This document shows positions 6,516 to 15,202 of a stretch of DNA of 62,839 nucleotides, piece after piece. Both the position numbers and the translations under genes were made by a program. This stretch comes from Butyricicoccus_A sp963620595 (GTDB lineage: Bacteria; Bacillota; Clostridia; Oscillospirales; Butyricicoccaceae), in assembly GCA_963620595.1 (NCBI GenBank), contig CAVFAY010000016.1:1-62839 (forward strand), written 5' to 3'. Numbering within the stretch: position 1 is the first letter of the stretch; each line of letters starts with the position of its first letter. The notes beneath the pieces were generated by a model, which worked only from the letters and a program-made list of their open reading frames with translations, ran no database searches and had not been told where the DNA came from.

Positions 6516-7300
6516 AGATCACTCCTCCTGCTTTCCATATAAACGAGTCCTTCGTAAAATTCCATTGCAAGATGAACACAATGGCCTTCCACGATCTCAT
6601 CCGGTGTATTTTCTGGCCAATAAACTGCAAGGCTTGCTTCAAAGCCAGTATCAGTAGGCTTAAACTGATGTACTGGGCAATTTACTTGTGTCACTCCATC
6701 TGTCAGGGTTGCAAGTCCGGCTACAACAACAGGATAATCAGCTTTGCGATCCTGCATGATTCTGTCTCCTAATTTTTCAGGAGAACAAACCTCAACCGTT
6801 ACGAGGGTTGGAGTACCATACATACCGAATGGCTCAATTCCGATAATTGTTTCATCTCGGACAATTCCTGCAAAGTGCTCCGGATGAGCAGCAAGAACCA
6901 GGCGTTCATCTGTCTGCAATGCTCTGAGGACTTCCATGTATTCCTGGACGCTCATACCGTCTACATTCATCTTGCAAACAGAAACCTTCATCGGCTTATC
7001 CAAAGCAAAGCCAAGCGCTTTCCACATAGCATCTGATTTTTTGAATGATTTTTGAAATTTCTTGGCAACTTCTTCTCCAGAATAACGTGATCTTGTTTCG
7101 ATTGACATTCTCCATGCTTCATCCATTGTAAGGTAATCGATGTCATCATCGTCAAGGGGCTTATCTCCATCCATAATATCAAATCCATGTTGTTTCAATT
7201 GATGAAGAAGATGCAGATTTCTTTCGTACTCCAAACGCTTAAGTTGCTGGCCATTCCATGATTGACCATTTAATTCAAAGCTACATTTTATATTTTTCAT
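6512..7300 (-). CDS. Uncharacterised 262-residue protein
   Basis: I do not recognise this protein. It is soluble with no signal peptide or membrane segment. The N-terminal third is acidic and charged (an LDDDDIDYLTMDEAW stretch). The middle has IVRDETIIGIEPFGMYGTPTLVTVEV, and the C-terminal half contains a CPVHQFKPTDTGFEASLAVYWP block and a GHCVHLAMEFYEG block whose Cys and His residues could bind a metal or haem (inference). AAGGAG precedes ATG 7300 by 8 nt. Longer upstream frames lack such a site and run into the divergent promoter. It is the first gene of a two-gene operon with the flavodoxin-like gene, probably repressed by the divergent TetR protein. Confidence 0.75.
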   Translation of the reverse strand: MKNIKCSFELNGQSWNGQQLKRLEYERNLHLLHQLKQHGFDIMDGDKPLDDDDIDYLTMDEAWRMSIETRSRYSGEEVAKKFQKSFKKSDAMWKALGFALDKPMKVSVCKMNVDGMSVQEYMEVLRALQTDERLVLAAHPEHFAGIVRDETIIGIEPFGMYGTPTLVTVEVCSPEKLGDRIMQDRKADYPVVVAGLATLTDGVTQVNCPVHQFKPTDTGFEASLAVYWPENTPDEIVEGHCVHLAMEFYEGLVYMESRRSDL

Positions 7301-7332
7301 CGATCGTGCTCCTTTCATTTTCCAACAACGTG

Positions 7333-7349
7333 GTGTATTATTAATATAC
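7333..7349. promoter_or_regulatory. Probable TetR operator dyad
   Basis: A 17-bp inverted repeat GTGTATTA-T-TAATATAC with one mismatch lies in the 89-bp gap between the unknown/flavodoxin operon and the TetR gene. TetR proteins bind such dyads in divergent promoters. Confidence 0.45.
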
Positions 7350-7389
7350 AATTCATGTGAAGCAATTACCACAACACTCGAGGTACAAA

Positions 7390-7926
7390 ATGTCGGATTT
7401 AAGAAAGAAACAGGAAGATCGAACAGAACAAACAAAGCAGGCATTGAAAGAAGCCTTTTGCCGTTTATTCGTAAAAAAGCCTATCAATAAAATATCGATT
7501 ACAGAGTTATGCCGCTTGGCCGGATACAATCGCAGTACCTTTTATCAGTATTACCTGGATTTGGATGACATTCTTCTTGAAATAGAGAATGAAACTCTGG
7601 ATTATATCAAAGAGAGGCGTTCTGTATTAAATTCCAACGATTCAAATTTCATTAAGGAGCTTATAGCTCTTTATGAAGAACGTAAAGTCTACATGGAAGC
7701 AATGCTCGGTGAATACAGCACACCCCGTTTCTTTAAAAGCATTATTTCTGCCGTTGCAACGAACACTAAGGATTTTGAAATCGATCTCAATGATCCACAT
7801 TTTCCATATTTGGTCGAGTTTCGTTACAGGGGAGCATTATCTATTTTTCAACTATGGATTCGCAGGAACAGGGATCTAGAGCTTGAAGATCTTCTTGAAA
7901 TGTCAAAGAAGATGTTTCAAATCTGA
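7390..7926 (+). CDS. TetR/AcrR-family regulator
   Basis: A 178-residue regulator. The N-terminal DNA-binding helices read QTKQALKEAFCRLF and ISITELCRLAGYNRSTFYQYY, the standard TetR helix-turn-helix ending in the FYxYY signature. The all-helical C-terminal ligand-binding half includes a segment seen in the clostridial TetR_C subgroup. ATG 7390 has a GAGG site 6 nt upstream. A GTG at 7357 in the divergent region is a poor alternative. It probably represses the divergent unknown/flavodoxin operon through the dyad at 7333-7349. The inducer is unknown. Confidence 0.88.
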   Translation: MSDLRKKQEDRTEQTKQALKEAFCRLFVKKPINKISITELCRLAGYNRSTFYQYYLDLDDILLEIENETLDYIKERRSVLNSNDSNFIKELIALYEERKVYMEAMLGEYSTPRFFKSIISAVATNTKDFEIDLNDPHFPYLVEFRYRGALSIFQLWIRRNRDLELEDLLEMSKKMFQI

Positions 7927-7960
7927 TCTGTTAAAATTTATCACCCCGCCTGTCCTATAC

Positions 7961-8013
7961 TAAAATAGAGACTCCCTTCGAACGCATAGCATCCGGAGGG
8001 AGTCTCTATTTTA
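7961..8013. terminator. Bidirectional terminator between TetR and BCCT genes
   Basis: A 17-bp perfect stem (TAAAATAGAGACTCCCT with its complement AGGGAGTCTCTATTTTA) has an A/T tract on each side. It can terminate both the plus-strand TetR gene and the minus-strand BCCT gene. Confidence 0.9.
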
Positions 8014-8041
8014 TGGAAATGTTCTGAGAAAGCAAACCGAT

Positions 8042-9691
8042 TTAGCTAATATGTGCCTTGTCTTCATCTTCTTTTTCGACAACGACTGACAATCCTCTAG
8101 CAATCGCTCTGCGATCCTGTTTCGGTGCAGAAATCGCATCGCCTTCCGGAACATCCGAAGCTAAATGACTCTTGGAGCAGAGCAGTGGCTTGATGAGTTT
8201 AAATGTCATCAGCACCAACCACAACGTCGGAATGGTCATTAATAAACCGCCCAAATTCAGCAGTCCCTTGACGGCATCCACACCGCCGGAAATAACCAGC
8301 AAATAAGCGACAATGGAAATCGCAATGCCAAGTCCGATCTTCAATACCTTCGGCGGTTCGGAGTCGATTTCCTGGCCATGTACACACAGCGTAGACAGGG
8401 CAGAACAGTTCGGGTCTGCCAAGGTAATAAAGGACAAGCATACGGTTACTAGGAATGCGAACTGCACAATTTTACCAAACGGCATACTACCCAATACCTG
8501 ATACAGTGTCGTCTGCATTCCCTCCTGCTGAATCATTGCCCAAACATCAGTGACGCCAGAGGTCTGTACACTAATAATCTGACCGGCAAAAATGGCGATA
8601 AACAAGCAGCAGAACAGCGAAGGAACCAAAACCTCTACCAGTACGAATTCACGAACGGTGCGTCCCTTGCCCATACGAGCGAGGAACATGCCGATAACCG
8701 GTGCATAAATAAAGAAGGAATTCCAGAATGTGATCGGCCATTCATTTGCCCACTGATCCTGCGGCACCATGGTGTTATTTGTCGTGATTTTCGTCCAGAA
8801 ATTGTCCATCAAATTACCGACCGCTTCTGATCCAATTTTACCGATAAACATCGTATCACCTGCAAACAGCATGTACAGCATCAAAGCGAAAAAACATACC
8901 ATACAAGCAGTGGACACATAGGTAAGCCCCTTATTGATACCGGTGACACAAGAGATGATAAAAAACAATGCAACCAGAACGGTGATTACCAGATACATCA
9001 TCGCTCCCTGTGGGATACCGAATACCGCATTGACACCGCCGGAAATCTGCATGAGACCGGCTGCCATCGAGTTGGATACGCCACATGCAACTGCGTAGCC
9101 GCAGATGATATGCATAAATGTTGTCAATCGCTTAGCGTTCTTACCGCCTGTCAGTTCCAGCATCGGCGCCATAGACAGAGTCTTCTGATAGTTGAAGCAT
9201 AGCAGAGCAAATGCCAGTGCCGGCAGAGTATAAATAAAGTATTGTACAAACGACCAATCAAACATCGCCTGACTGACTGCGAAAATTGCAGCTTCGCGGC
9301 TGCCCGCTGCTGCCTGAAGCGCTGCCGGAGGCGTCATGAAATGATACATCGGCTCGCCCATTGCCCAGAACATCAAGCCACAGCCAATGCCGCTGCAAAT
9401 GGACATCGAGAACCACTGCCAATAGGTGAAATCCGGCTTGGCATCTTTGCCTCCAATCCTGACATCACCCCATCGAAAAATGACGATGACAATGCCGATA
9501 ATCACGCAAAATACTGCCAGCAGGTTAATCCACCAACCGAAGTTATCACCTACCCAGTACAGCATTTTGGACATCACCGCGCCAAATTGATCGGTAAAAA
9601 AGATACCGCACACGATCTCTACCAGCAGAGCCGCTACGATGACAATCAGCACGGGTTTGTAAATTTTACCCTTGTTTGTTGTGTGTTCCAT
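8042..9691 (-). CDS. BCCT-family transporter (betaine/carnitine/choline type)
   Basis: A 549-residue inner-membrane transporter of the betaine/carnitine/choline family with about 12 hydrophobic helices. Family marks are WQWFSMSICSGIGCGLMFWA followed by MGEPMYHF near residues 91-118, and the region WPITFWNSFFIYAPVIGMF followed by ARMGKGRTVREF, the conserved GRT(V/I)RE loop. Substrates in the family are quaternary amines such as glycine betaine, carnitine and choline. A GAGGA site precedes ATG 9691, and an upstream extension to 9820 lacks one. It is monocistronic between the bidirectional terminator and the sigma-54 promoter at 9887-9902. A role in importing a methylated amine as nutrient is likelier than osmotic protection because of the sigma-54 control (inference). 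Confidence 0.93.
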   Translation of the reverse strand: MEHTTNKGKIYKPVLIVIVAALLVEIVCGIFFTDQFGAVMSKMLYWVGDNFGWWINLLAVFCVIIGIVIVIFRWGDVRIGGKDAKPDFTYWQWFSMSICSGIGCGLMFWAMGEPMYHFMTPPAALQAAAGSREAAIFAVSQAMFDWSFVQYFIYTLPALAFALLCFNYQKTLSMAPMLELTGGKNAKRLTTFMHIICGYAVACGVSNSMAAGLMQISGGVNAVFGIPQGAMMYLVITVLVALFFIISCVTGINKGLTYVSTACMVCFFALMLYMLFAGDTMFIGKIGSEAVGNLMDNFWTKITTNNTMVPQDQWANEWPITFWNSFFIYAPVIGMFLARMGKGRTVREFVLVEVLVPSLFCCLFIAIFAGQIISVQTSGVTDVWAMIQQEGMQTTLYQVLGSMPFGKIVQFAFLVTVCLSFITLADPNCSALSTLCVHGQEIDSEPPKVLKIGLGIAISIVAYLLVISGGVDAVKGLLNLGGLLMTIPTLWLVLMTFKLIKPLLCSKSHLASDVPEGDAISAPKQDRRAIARGLSVVVEKEDEDKAHIS

Positions 9692-9886
9692 TTTTTGTTT
9701 TCCTCTTTCTGTCTTTGTATTTGTCAGTTCCTTGCAAACAGCATTTATACATGCAAGTATTTTGCATGCGCGTATACTTTCGCAAAATGTAACAACGTGT
9801 TTGGTTGTTTGAACTGTCAATCGAAATAGTAAAGCATTGAATGATTTTTCCTACCCCAATCAATTCAATGGTTTTACTTATATAAT

Positions 9887-9902
9887 AGCACATTTCATGC
9901 CA
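9887..9902 (-). promoter_or_regulatory. Sigma-54 promoter of the BCCT gene
   Basis: On the minus strand TGGCATGAAATGTGCT has GG at -24 and GC at -12 with the required 10 bases between. The start site would be near 9876, leaving a leader of about 185 nt. The 500-bp gap 9692-10192 holds this promoter and the TGCA-rich activator region and no gene. Confidence 0.6.
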
Positions 9903-10019
9903 TCCGAAAATTTTTTAGCATTTTTTTGTATGTTTTGCACAATTTCGGTTTTTTTAGCCATATCTCCTGCCGATTTTCCGCTTTATTCAACCTTTGCCGA
10001 TATATCTTGCATGGTATGC

Positions 10020-10076
10020 GCAAAATATATTTGCACCGCGCAAAACAACTTTGCTAAATATGCTAGATTTTTTGCA
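10020..10076. promoter_or_regulatory. Putative upstream activator sites for the sigma-54 activator
   Basis: Two copies of GCAAA-N5-TTTGC (10020-10034 and 10040-10054) are exactly 20 bp apart, two helical turns. They are followed by TGCT-N8-TGCA (10061-10076). They lie about 120-190 bp upstream of the sigma-54 promoter of the BCCT gene, the usual distance for enhancer-like sites. Confidence 0.5.
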
Positions 10077-10192
10077 TGTTATCGTTCCGAACAAACATTC
10101 ATATATATTATACATATCTTTGCTCCAAGACGCAAGAGAGGGGCGAAACCAAAATTGGTCTCGTCCCTTTCAGAAAGAAGAAAATCAGCGAA

Positions 10193-11143
10193 TTATTCGC
10201 CGTAAATCTTGGCTGCATTGTAACCAATGCCCAGCGTCTTGTACATGTACTCGCAAGACTCACGCAGACCCTTCAGTTCCAGCTCACGGCCTTCCTCGAT
10301 AGTATAGCCAGACAGAGGCAGTTCGATTTCCAAATCAATGGTATCCAACTGTGCCGGAGCCTGCTCGCGCAGGATTTTCATGATAGCTACGCAGTCCACA
10401 TTGCCCTGTCCGATAGCGGTGCCCAGAGAATGCGTGCCGTCCGGATCAGCAAATACGCGGTTATCGCAGAAATGAATGCAGTTGACATATGGTGCCATCT
10501 TACGTACACACTCCTCAATGCCTTCCATCAGCATCAGAGAGTTAATAGTATCGCAGCAAGCGCCAATCTGCGGATGTGCCAGTTCCTTCACCAGCCAAAT
10601 TACTTCATCCGAGAACAAATCGCAATGGTTCTCAATGGAAATCTGCAAGCCATACTTCTCAATGTTCGGAATGTTCTTGCGGAAGTTCTCAGCAATGACT
10701 GCCAGTTGTGCCATAACAGATGCACACATGCAGGAATGCGAGGATTTCTCCGGATGCTCCACGTCGGTGCTGTACTTAACCAGTTTACAACCGAGTTTAT
10801 GTGCGATTTCAAGCGACTCCTCGATCGTGCAGTTTACACGCGGATCAGACGGTGCGTTAAAGGAAATATTCAGCTCCAGTTCGATGCCGTGCTCCTCTGC
10901 ATACTTGCGGCACTCTGCCAGATGCTCATCAGAGGTATCATTCTGAATGTCTACTAATGTGATATGCAGAACATCCAGACCAACGTCAACGGCAATGTCT
11001 ACTAAATCCTTGAACGTCTTTACCTGCTCAAACGCATGATGTTCTCCATACTCCTGAAAGCCCCAGCTTTCGCCAAAACCGGAAAGATGCAGGGTGTAGC
11101 TGTGCATACCAAGTTTAAACTTTCTGTCCTGATGCTGTAACAT
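10193..11143 (-). CDS. TIM-barrel sugar isomerase/epimerase family protein
   Basis: A 316-residue protein of the xylose-isomerase-like/AP-endonuclease-2 TIM-barrel family. Family features are the N-terminal KLGMHSYTLHLSGFG strand, VGLDVLHITL, the LQISIENHCDLFSDEV segment whose Glu and His are probable metal ligands, GACCDTINSLM, and VNCIHFCDNRV near the C terminus. The family includes hydroxypyruvate isomerases, ketose epimerases and inosose dehydratases. The substrate cannot be read from sequence. AAAGGAG lies 9 nt before the ATG. It lies 109 bp downstream of the AGCS symporter gene and is probably in the same sigma-54-driven transcript. Confidence 0.88.
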   Translation of the reverse strand: MLQHQDRKFKLGMHSYTLHLSGFGESWGFQEYGEHHAFEQVKTFKDLVDIAVDVGLDVLHITLVDIQNDTSDEHLAECRKYAEEHGIELELNISFNAPSDPRVNCTIEESLEIAHKLGCKLVKYSTDVEHPEKSSHSCMCASVMAQLAVIAENFRKNIPNIEKYGLQISIENHCDLFSDEVIWLVKELAHPQIGACCDTINSLMLMEGIEECVRKMAPYVNCIHFCDNRVFADPDGTHSLGTAIGQGNVDCVAIMKILREQAPAQLDTIDLEIELPLSGYTIEEGRELELKGLRESCEYMYKTLGIGYNAAKIYGE

Positions 11144-11213
11144 AATCTTTATCTCCTTTTCTAATGCATAATACTTATTTTAATAAAAATACTTTGTTTT
11201 GTCTATTTTTTAT

Positions 11214-11242
11214 TTCCTGCCGGCCGCATGGACCGGCAGGAA
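11214..11242 (-). other. Intercistronic hairpin between AGCS and TIM-barrel genes
   Basis: A 10-bp perfect stem TTCCTGCCGG/CCGGCAGGAA without a T run in either direction. It is therefore unlikely to be a Rho-independent terminator. It may stabilise or process the AGCS-isomerase transcript. Confidence 0.5.
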
Positions 11243-11252
11243 TACATGGTTG

Positions 11253-12791
11253 TCACTTCTCGTTGTAAATTGCCTCTGCCTTGCCTTCTGCAATCAGATC
11301 CTTGTTAATATCCATCCACAGATCGACATTCTTGATGCCAAGCTTCTGCGGGTTGAAATACGGAACCTCAATGCCAGCCTTGAGCTGCTGGAAGAAGTCA
11401 TCGTACATCTTCTTAACATTCGGCAGCAGGAAGATCAATGTAACCAGGTTGAGCCAAGACATCAAGCCGAACATAACCTCAGAAATTGCCCATGCAGTAG
11501 AAGCAGTGACCATTGTCCACAGGAAGAAGAAGATCGGCATAACAATGCGGATGACCCAAATCAGAGTCTTACGGGTCTTATCGCTTGCATTGCGAGTCAG
11601 ATAAGCCAGACTGGACTCGCCTTCATAATAGTAGGCAATACAGGTGGAATATGCAAAGCAGGTCAATGCGATTGCAATCACAATGCCGCCGATAACCGGC
11701 AGAGCACTGTTTGCAGCTTCCTGTACCCAGACAACGCCTGCGGTCATGCTGTCAGCCTGTGCCTGCATCTGTACAGAACCTGTGCCGATGTACTTAAAAG
11801 TCGTGCCATCTGCATTCAGAACGTTAAAGCAATCGGTAACGAGAGCCATAATGCCGGAACATGCACAAACGGCAACGTCGATGTATACGGAAAATGCGTT
11901 TACCAAGCCCTGGTTTGCCGGATGCGGGGTCTCAGCAGCTGCTGCAGACGGAGGTGTCTCGCCAAAACCGGAACCGGAAGAGTTTACCGCACGCTTTACG
12001 CCGTAGGAGAATGCTGCACCCAGCATACCGCCGAATACCGCATGTCCGCCGCCAAACGCGCTGCTGAACATCATTGCCAGAGTTGGACCAATGTTGCTCG
12101 CATGAGTAACCAAAACAATAATAGTGATAATCAGATAACCAATCGTCATGAACGGAACGATGATGGTTGAGAATTTAGCGATTCGACGAACACCGCCGGA
12201 AATAACTAAGAACAACAGAATAGCGATAATCAAACCTACGATCCAGTGCGGAGCACCAAAGCTGTTCTCCATTGCCATTGCAATGTTGTTTGCAGACGGA
12301 CCAGTTACAAAGAACGGAACGCCGATGCATGCACACAGTGCAAACAGCACTGCGAAAATCTTGCCAAGCGGCTTAATCGGAATACCATGCTCCATGTAGA
12401 AGTATGGACCACCGCGATACTGACCGTCCATGCGGACTTTATATAACTGACCAAGACTGTTCTCTGCAAATGCGATTGCAGAGGTTACCAGTGCGGTGAT
12501 AATCATCCAAACAACTGAGCCTGGACCACCATACATGATAGCCACCATAACGCCGCCGATATTGCCAACCGCTACGCGGTATGCAGCTACCGAACAGAAC
12601 GTTTCAAAGGCAGACAAACCTTCTTCAGAAGCCTCGCCCTTTGTGAGAAGTTTCCACTGCAATTTGATATTTGTGACGTTGCCGAATTTAATTGCAAAAC
12701 AATAAACCAACGCAAGACCAAATGTCAAAATAATCAGCGGAGTAGCCCACAAAATGTTGTCGATTTTCATAATCCATGCAGAAAAATCCAT
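11253..12791 (-). CDS. AGCS-family sodium:alanine/glycine symporter
   Basis: A 512-residue inner-membrane symporter of the alanine-or-glycine:cation family. The AGCS marks are AYRVAVGNIGGVMVAI near the start, MDGQYRGGPYFYMEHGI, and SGSGFGETPPSAAAAETPHP followed by NQGLV in the middle. About ten hydrophobic helices are present. Relatives import alanine, glycine or similar small amino acids with sodium. The C-terminal tail differs from DagA/AlsT-type proteins and the substrate may differ. AAAGGAG precedes ATG 12791. It is driven by a near-perfect sigma-54 promoter at 12981-12997 and is followed by the TIM-barrel isomerase gene. Confidence 0.93.
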   Translation of the reverse strand: MDFSAWIMKIDNILWATPLIILTFGLALVYCFAIKFGNVTNIKLQWKLLTKGEASEEGLSAFETFCSVAAYRVAVGNIGGVMVAIMYGGPGSVVWMIITALVTSAIAFAENSLGQLYKVRMDGQYRGGPYFYMEHGIPIKPLGKIFAVLFALCACIGVPFFVTGPSANNIAMAMENSFGAPHWIVGLIIAILLFLVISGGVRRIAKFSTIIVPFMTIGYLIITIIVLVTHASNIGPTLAMMFSSAFGGGHAVFGGMLGAAFSYGVKRAVNSSGSGFGETPPSAAAAETPHPANQGLVNAFSVYIDVAVCACSGIMALVTDCFNVLNADGTTFKYIGTGSVQMQAQADSMTAGVVWVQEAANSALPVIGGIVIAIALTCFAYSTCIAYYYEGESSLAYLTRNASDKTRKTLIWVIRIVMPIFFFLWTMVTASTAWAISEVMFGLMSWLNLVTLIFLLPNVKKMYDDFFQQLKAGIEVPYFNPQKLGIKNVDLWMDINKDLIAEGKAEAIYNEK

Positions 12792-12980
12792 TTTGACTTT
12801 CTCCTTTCGATTCCCATCTTTTTTCTCTTTGCTGCATCACGCCGCTGCTTTCTTTTAAATAAAAACTTCCTCCTTCTGTCAGCATTAGCAGCAGTGTATA
12901 TGCCGTTGTGCACTCTCAGACAATGTGTCTAAAAATTTTCCTACGAATTTTTATGGAGTGCAGCGTCTTTACCAAAATAG

Positions 12981-12997
12981 ATGCAATCGCCGTGCCA
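12981..12997 (-). promoter_or_regulatory. Sigma-54 promoter of the AGCS-isomerase operon
   Basis: On the minus strand TGGCACGGCGATTGCA matches the -24/-12 consensus TGGCACG-N4-TTGCA in full. The start site would be near 12971, about 180 nt before the ATG, a layout like that of the BCCT gene. The 536-bp gap 12792-13327 holds this promoter, TGCA-rich sites and a terminator, and no gene. Confidence 0.85.
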
Positions 12998-13159
12998 AAG
13001 ACAATTTCTTTTCGTGAAAATTCAACAAAAAAAATTCTTTTTGTGAATCTTGTTCAGTTGTTTTGTAATGCATTTGTGAAAAACGACAAAATTTTCTTTT
13101 ATTCCCCTTCTTTTCTTGACAGCACCAAAAGCGTATTAGCAGAATTCTTTTGCACTTTT

Positions 13160-13262
13160 CTGCATGCATTTTTTGCATCATGCATACAGCATTTGCATTG
13201 AATGCAAAATCCCACAGCACGCGCCATATTTTTTTTGCGCCACCTGCATGATTTTTTGCACA
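13160..13262. promoter_or_regulatory. TGCA-rich putative activator-binding region
   Basis: A cluster of TGCA-based elements includes TGCATGCATTTTTTGCA (13161-13177), a palindrome with 8-bp arms TTTGCATT-G-AATGCAAA (13192-13208), and TGCATGATTTTTTGCA (13245-13260). It lies 160-280 bp upstream of the AGCS sigma-54 promoter, as expected for activator sites. Confidence 0.45.
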
Positions 13263-13278
13263 GGCACACTGTTACAGC

Positions 13279-13320
13279 GATAAAAATATCCGCTTATCTT
13301 TACGACAAGCGGATATTTTC
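13279..13320 (-). terminator. Rho-independent terminator of the sigma-54 activator gene
   Basis: A 13-bp stem AAAATATCCGCTT/AAGCGGATATTTT with A and T tracts on both sides, immediately after the stop codon of the activator at 13328. Confidence 0.85.
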
Positions 13321-13327
13321 TAAAAAA

Positions 13328-15058
13328 TTATAATTCTTTGACTTTAATGCCGTATTTTCGGATACGGTACTGCAAGCTCTGTCGGCTCATTTTCAGCACA
13401 CGCGCTGATTCCGAAATATTGCCTCCATTTTCCTTGAGGATCTTACAAATCGCATTACATTCTACGTCTTTGATCGTACTGTTCAGCGACAATCCCAACT
13501 GCGGTGTCGGTGTTTCCGCCGTTTTTTTATGAGATACTGGCTGTGCCTTCTGTATATGGACAGGAATATATTCCGGCGTAATCAGTGATTCATCATCCGG
13601 CAGGACGTTGATTGCGTGTTCAATGGCGTGCTCCAATTCGCGCACGTTGCCCGGCCAATCATATGCCTGAAACAATTCTTGCGTTTCCGATGATAAATCG
13701 CGGACATTGCGCGAGAGCTTGGCATTGCACTTCATAATAAACTGCTTCGCCAGCAACGGGATGTCTTCCTTACGTTCTCGCAAAGGCGGAATCGCAATAT
13801 TGACAACGCCCAACCGATAAAATAAGTCGCGGCGCAGTTTGTTCTCATCAATTGCCTGCTGCGGTGAAATATTTAGATTGGACAGCACGCGCACATCGAC
13901 ATGAATCTCCGAAGATCCACCGACACGACGTACCATGCCATCCTGCAAGACACGAAGCAGCTTTGCCTGTAAGTTAATATTCATGGAATTTAACTCATCC
14001 AGCAGCAAGGTGCCATTATTGGCTTGTTCAAAATACCCCTGTCGCCGTTCCGCGCCTGTGTATGCACCTTTTTCTGTGCCGAACAACAGGCCTTCCAGTA
14101 GATTCTCCGGTATTGCCGCGCAGTTAATCGCCAAAAAAGGACCATTGGCACGATGGCTGGCATTATGAATACTCTGCGCAAGCAGTTCTTTGCCCGTGCC
14201 AGTTTCACCGTAAATCATCACAGAGGAATCGGACTTTGCTGCCTGTCGGCATTGATCTATCATATTTTCCATCGCGGCGCTGATATGCATAATATCTTCA
14301 AAGTGATACCGCGCTGTCAGCGCGCTCTTCCCGCTGGCGTGCTTGCTCGGATCGCTCTGGGCAATCAGCTTCGCCTGCAATTCGACAATCTTTTTATTCA
14401 GTGAATCGACAGCACTCCAGTCCTTCATGATGCTGTATCCGCCCAATACCTGCCCATTCTGTATAATCGGATATGTATTAGAAGTAATGTCTACATTCTT
14501 ATTATACCGCGTGGTGTAAATTTGCCGACGTCCCAAATAAACCTGCTTTTTGCAAATCGCCTGCGGAATAATCAATTCCTGTCCATCCAGTGGCTCATAA
14601 ACCTTTTCATTTTTCTCACCGATGACATCGCTCGGCACGACCTCATCCATCTGAATACAAGCATTGTTTAAAAAGTTGATGCGCGTTTCCGCATCACACA
14701 TTACCACAGCATCGCTGACCTGCTCTAGTGCATGTTCAAACATATCACACTGGACATCTCGTGTCGCCGTCCGAAAAACAACCAGCCGGCAATGCTCCGG
14801 CAGATCATCCGCAGACGGCGTAGGACAGCGCAATACATATTCGTTGAATCCCATACAGGCATAAATGTTTTGTTCTGCTTCCAGACATAGCGGCGCTGCA
14901 ATATCGGACAGTCGCTTTCCTATCAGCCAGTTGTGCTCTGAGCCGTGCAACAATTGAACACCAGTCTCATTGACCTCTCGAATTTCCCAATTTTCCGTCA
15001 CGAGTACAGCTCCCATTCCGCACTCGGATAACACCTTCATAATCTCCTGATATTTCAT
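13328..15058 (-). CDS. Sigma-54-dependent transcriptional activator (PAS, AAA+, Fis-type HTH)
   Basis: A 576-residue enhancer-binding protein. Two PAS-like sensory regions (about 1-95 and 105-215) are followed by the AAA+ domain: Walker A GETGTGKE near 284-291, the sigma-54 contact loop GAYTGA at 331-336 (usual form GAFTGA), Walker B LLLDEL near 351-356, and YDWPGNVRELEHAIEHA. The C-terminal HTH is GNISESARVLKMSRQSLQYRI. There is no receiver domain, so it probably senses a ligand or redox state through PAS. It is flanked by genes with -24/-12 promoters and TGCA-rich sites, so BCCT and AGCS-isomerase are its likely targets. rpoN itself is not in the window. Confidence 0.92.
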   Translation of the reverse strand: MKYQEIMKVLSECGMGAVLVTENWEIREVNETGVQLLHGSEHNWLIGKRLSDIAAPLCLEAEQNIYACMGFNEYVLRCPTPSADDLPEHCRLVVFRTATRDVQCDMFEHALEQVSDAVVMCDAETRINFLNNACIQMDEVVPSDVIGEKNEKVYEPLDGQELIIPQAICKKQVYLGRRQIYTTRYNKNVDITSNTYPIIQNGQVLGGYSIMKDWSAVDSLNKKIVELQAKLIAQSDPSKHASGKSALTARYHFEDIMHISAAMENMIDQCRQAAKSDSSVMIYGETGTGKELLAQSIHNASHRANGPFLAINCAAIPENLLEGLLFGTEKGAYTGAERRQGYFEQANNGTLLLDELNSMNINLQAKLLRVLQDGMVRRVGGSSEIHVDVRVLSNLNISPQQAIDENKLRRDLFYRLGVVNIAIPPLRERKEDIPLLAKQFIMKCNAKLSRNVRDLSSETQELFQAYDWPGNVRELEHAIEHAINVLPDDESLITPEYIPVHIQKAQPVSHKKTAETPTPQLGLSLNSTIKDVECNAICKILKENGGNISESARVLKMSRQSLQYRIRKYGIKVKEL

Positions 15059-15202
15059 ACCTTATTTTAACCTCCTATCCCCCAAGAACTTCTCATGACT
15101 CTTGTGACAGGATTGTCACTTCTTTTTTATAAACTGCTATTATTCACTGACTTTTAGTCATTATACCTCTTTTTTCTCCCAAATGCAATGATTTTTTGCA
15201 GT

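Noticed and set aside
10138..10167. Imperfect hairpin after the TIM-barrel isomerase gene
   Set aside because: The stem (GGGGCGAAACC with GGTCTCGTCCC) has a mismatch and a G-T pair and lacks a T run on the minus strand; it may be a weak terminator but is not called.
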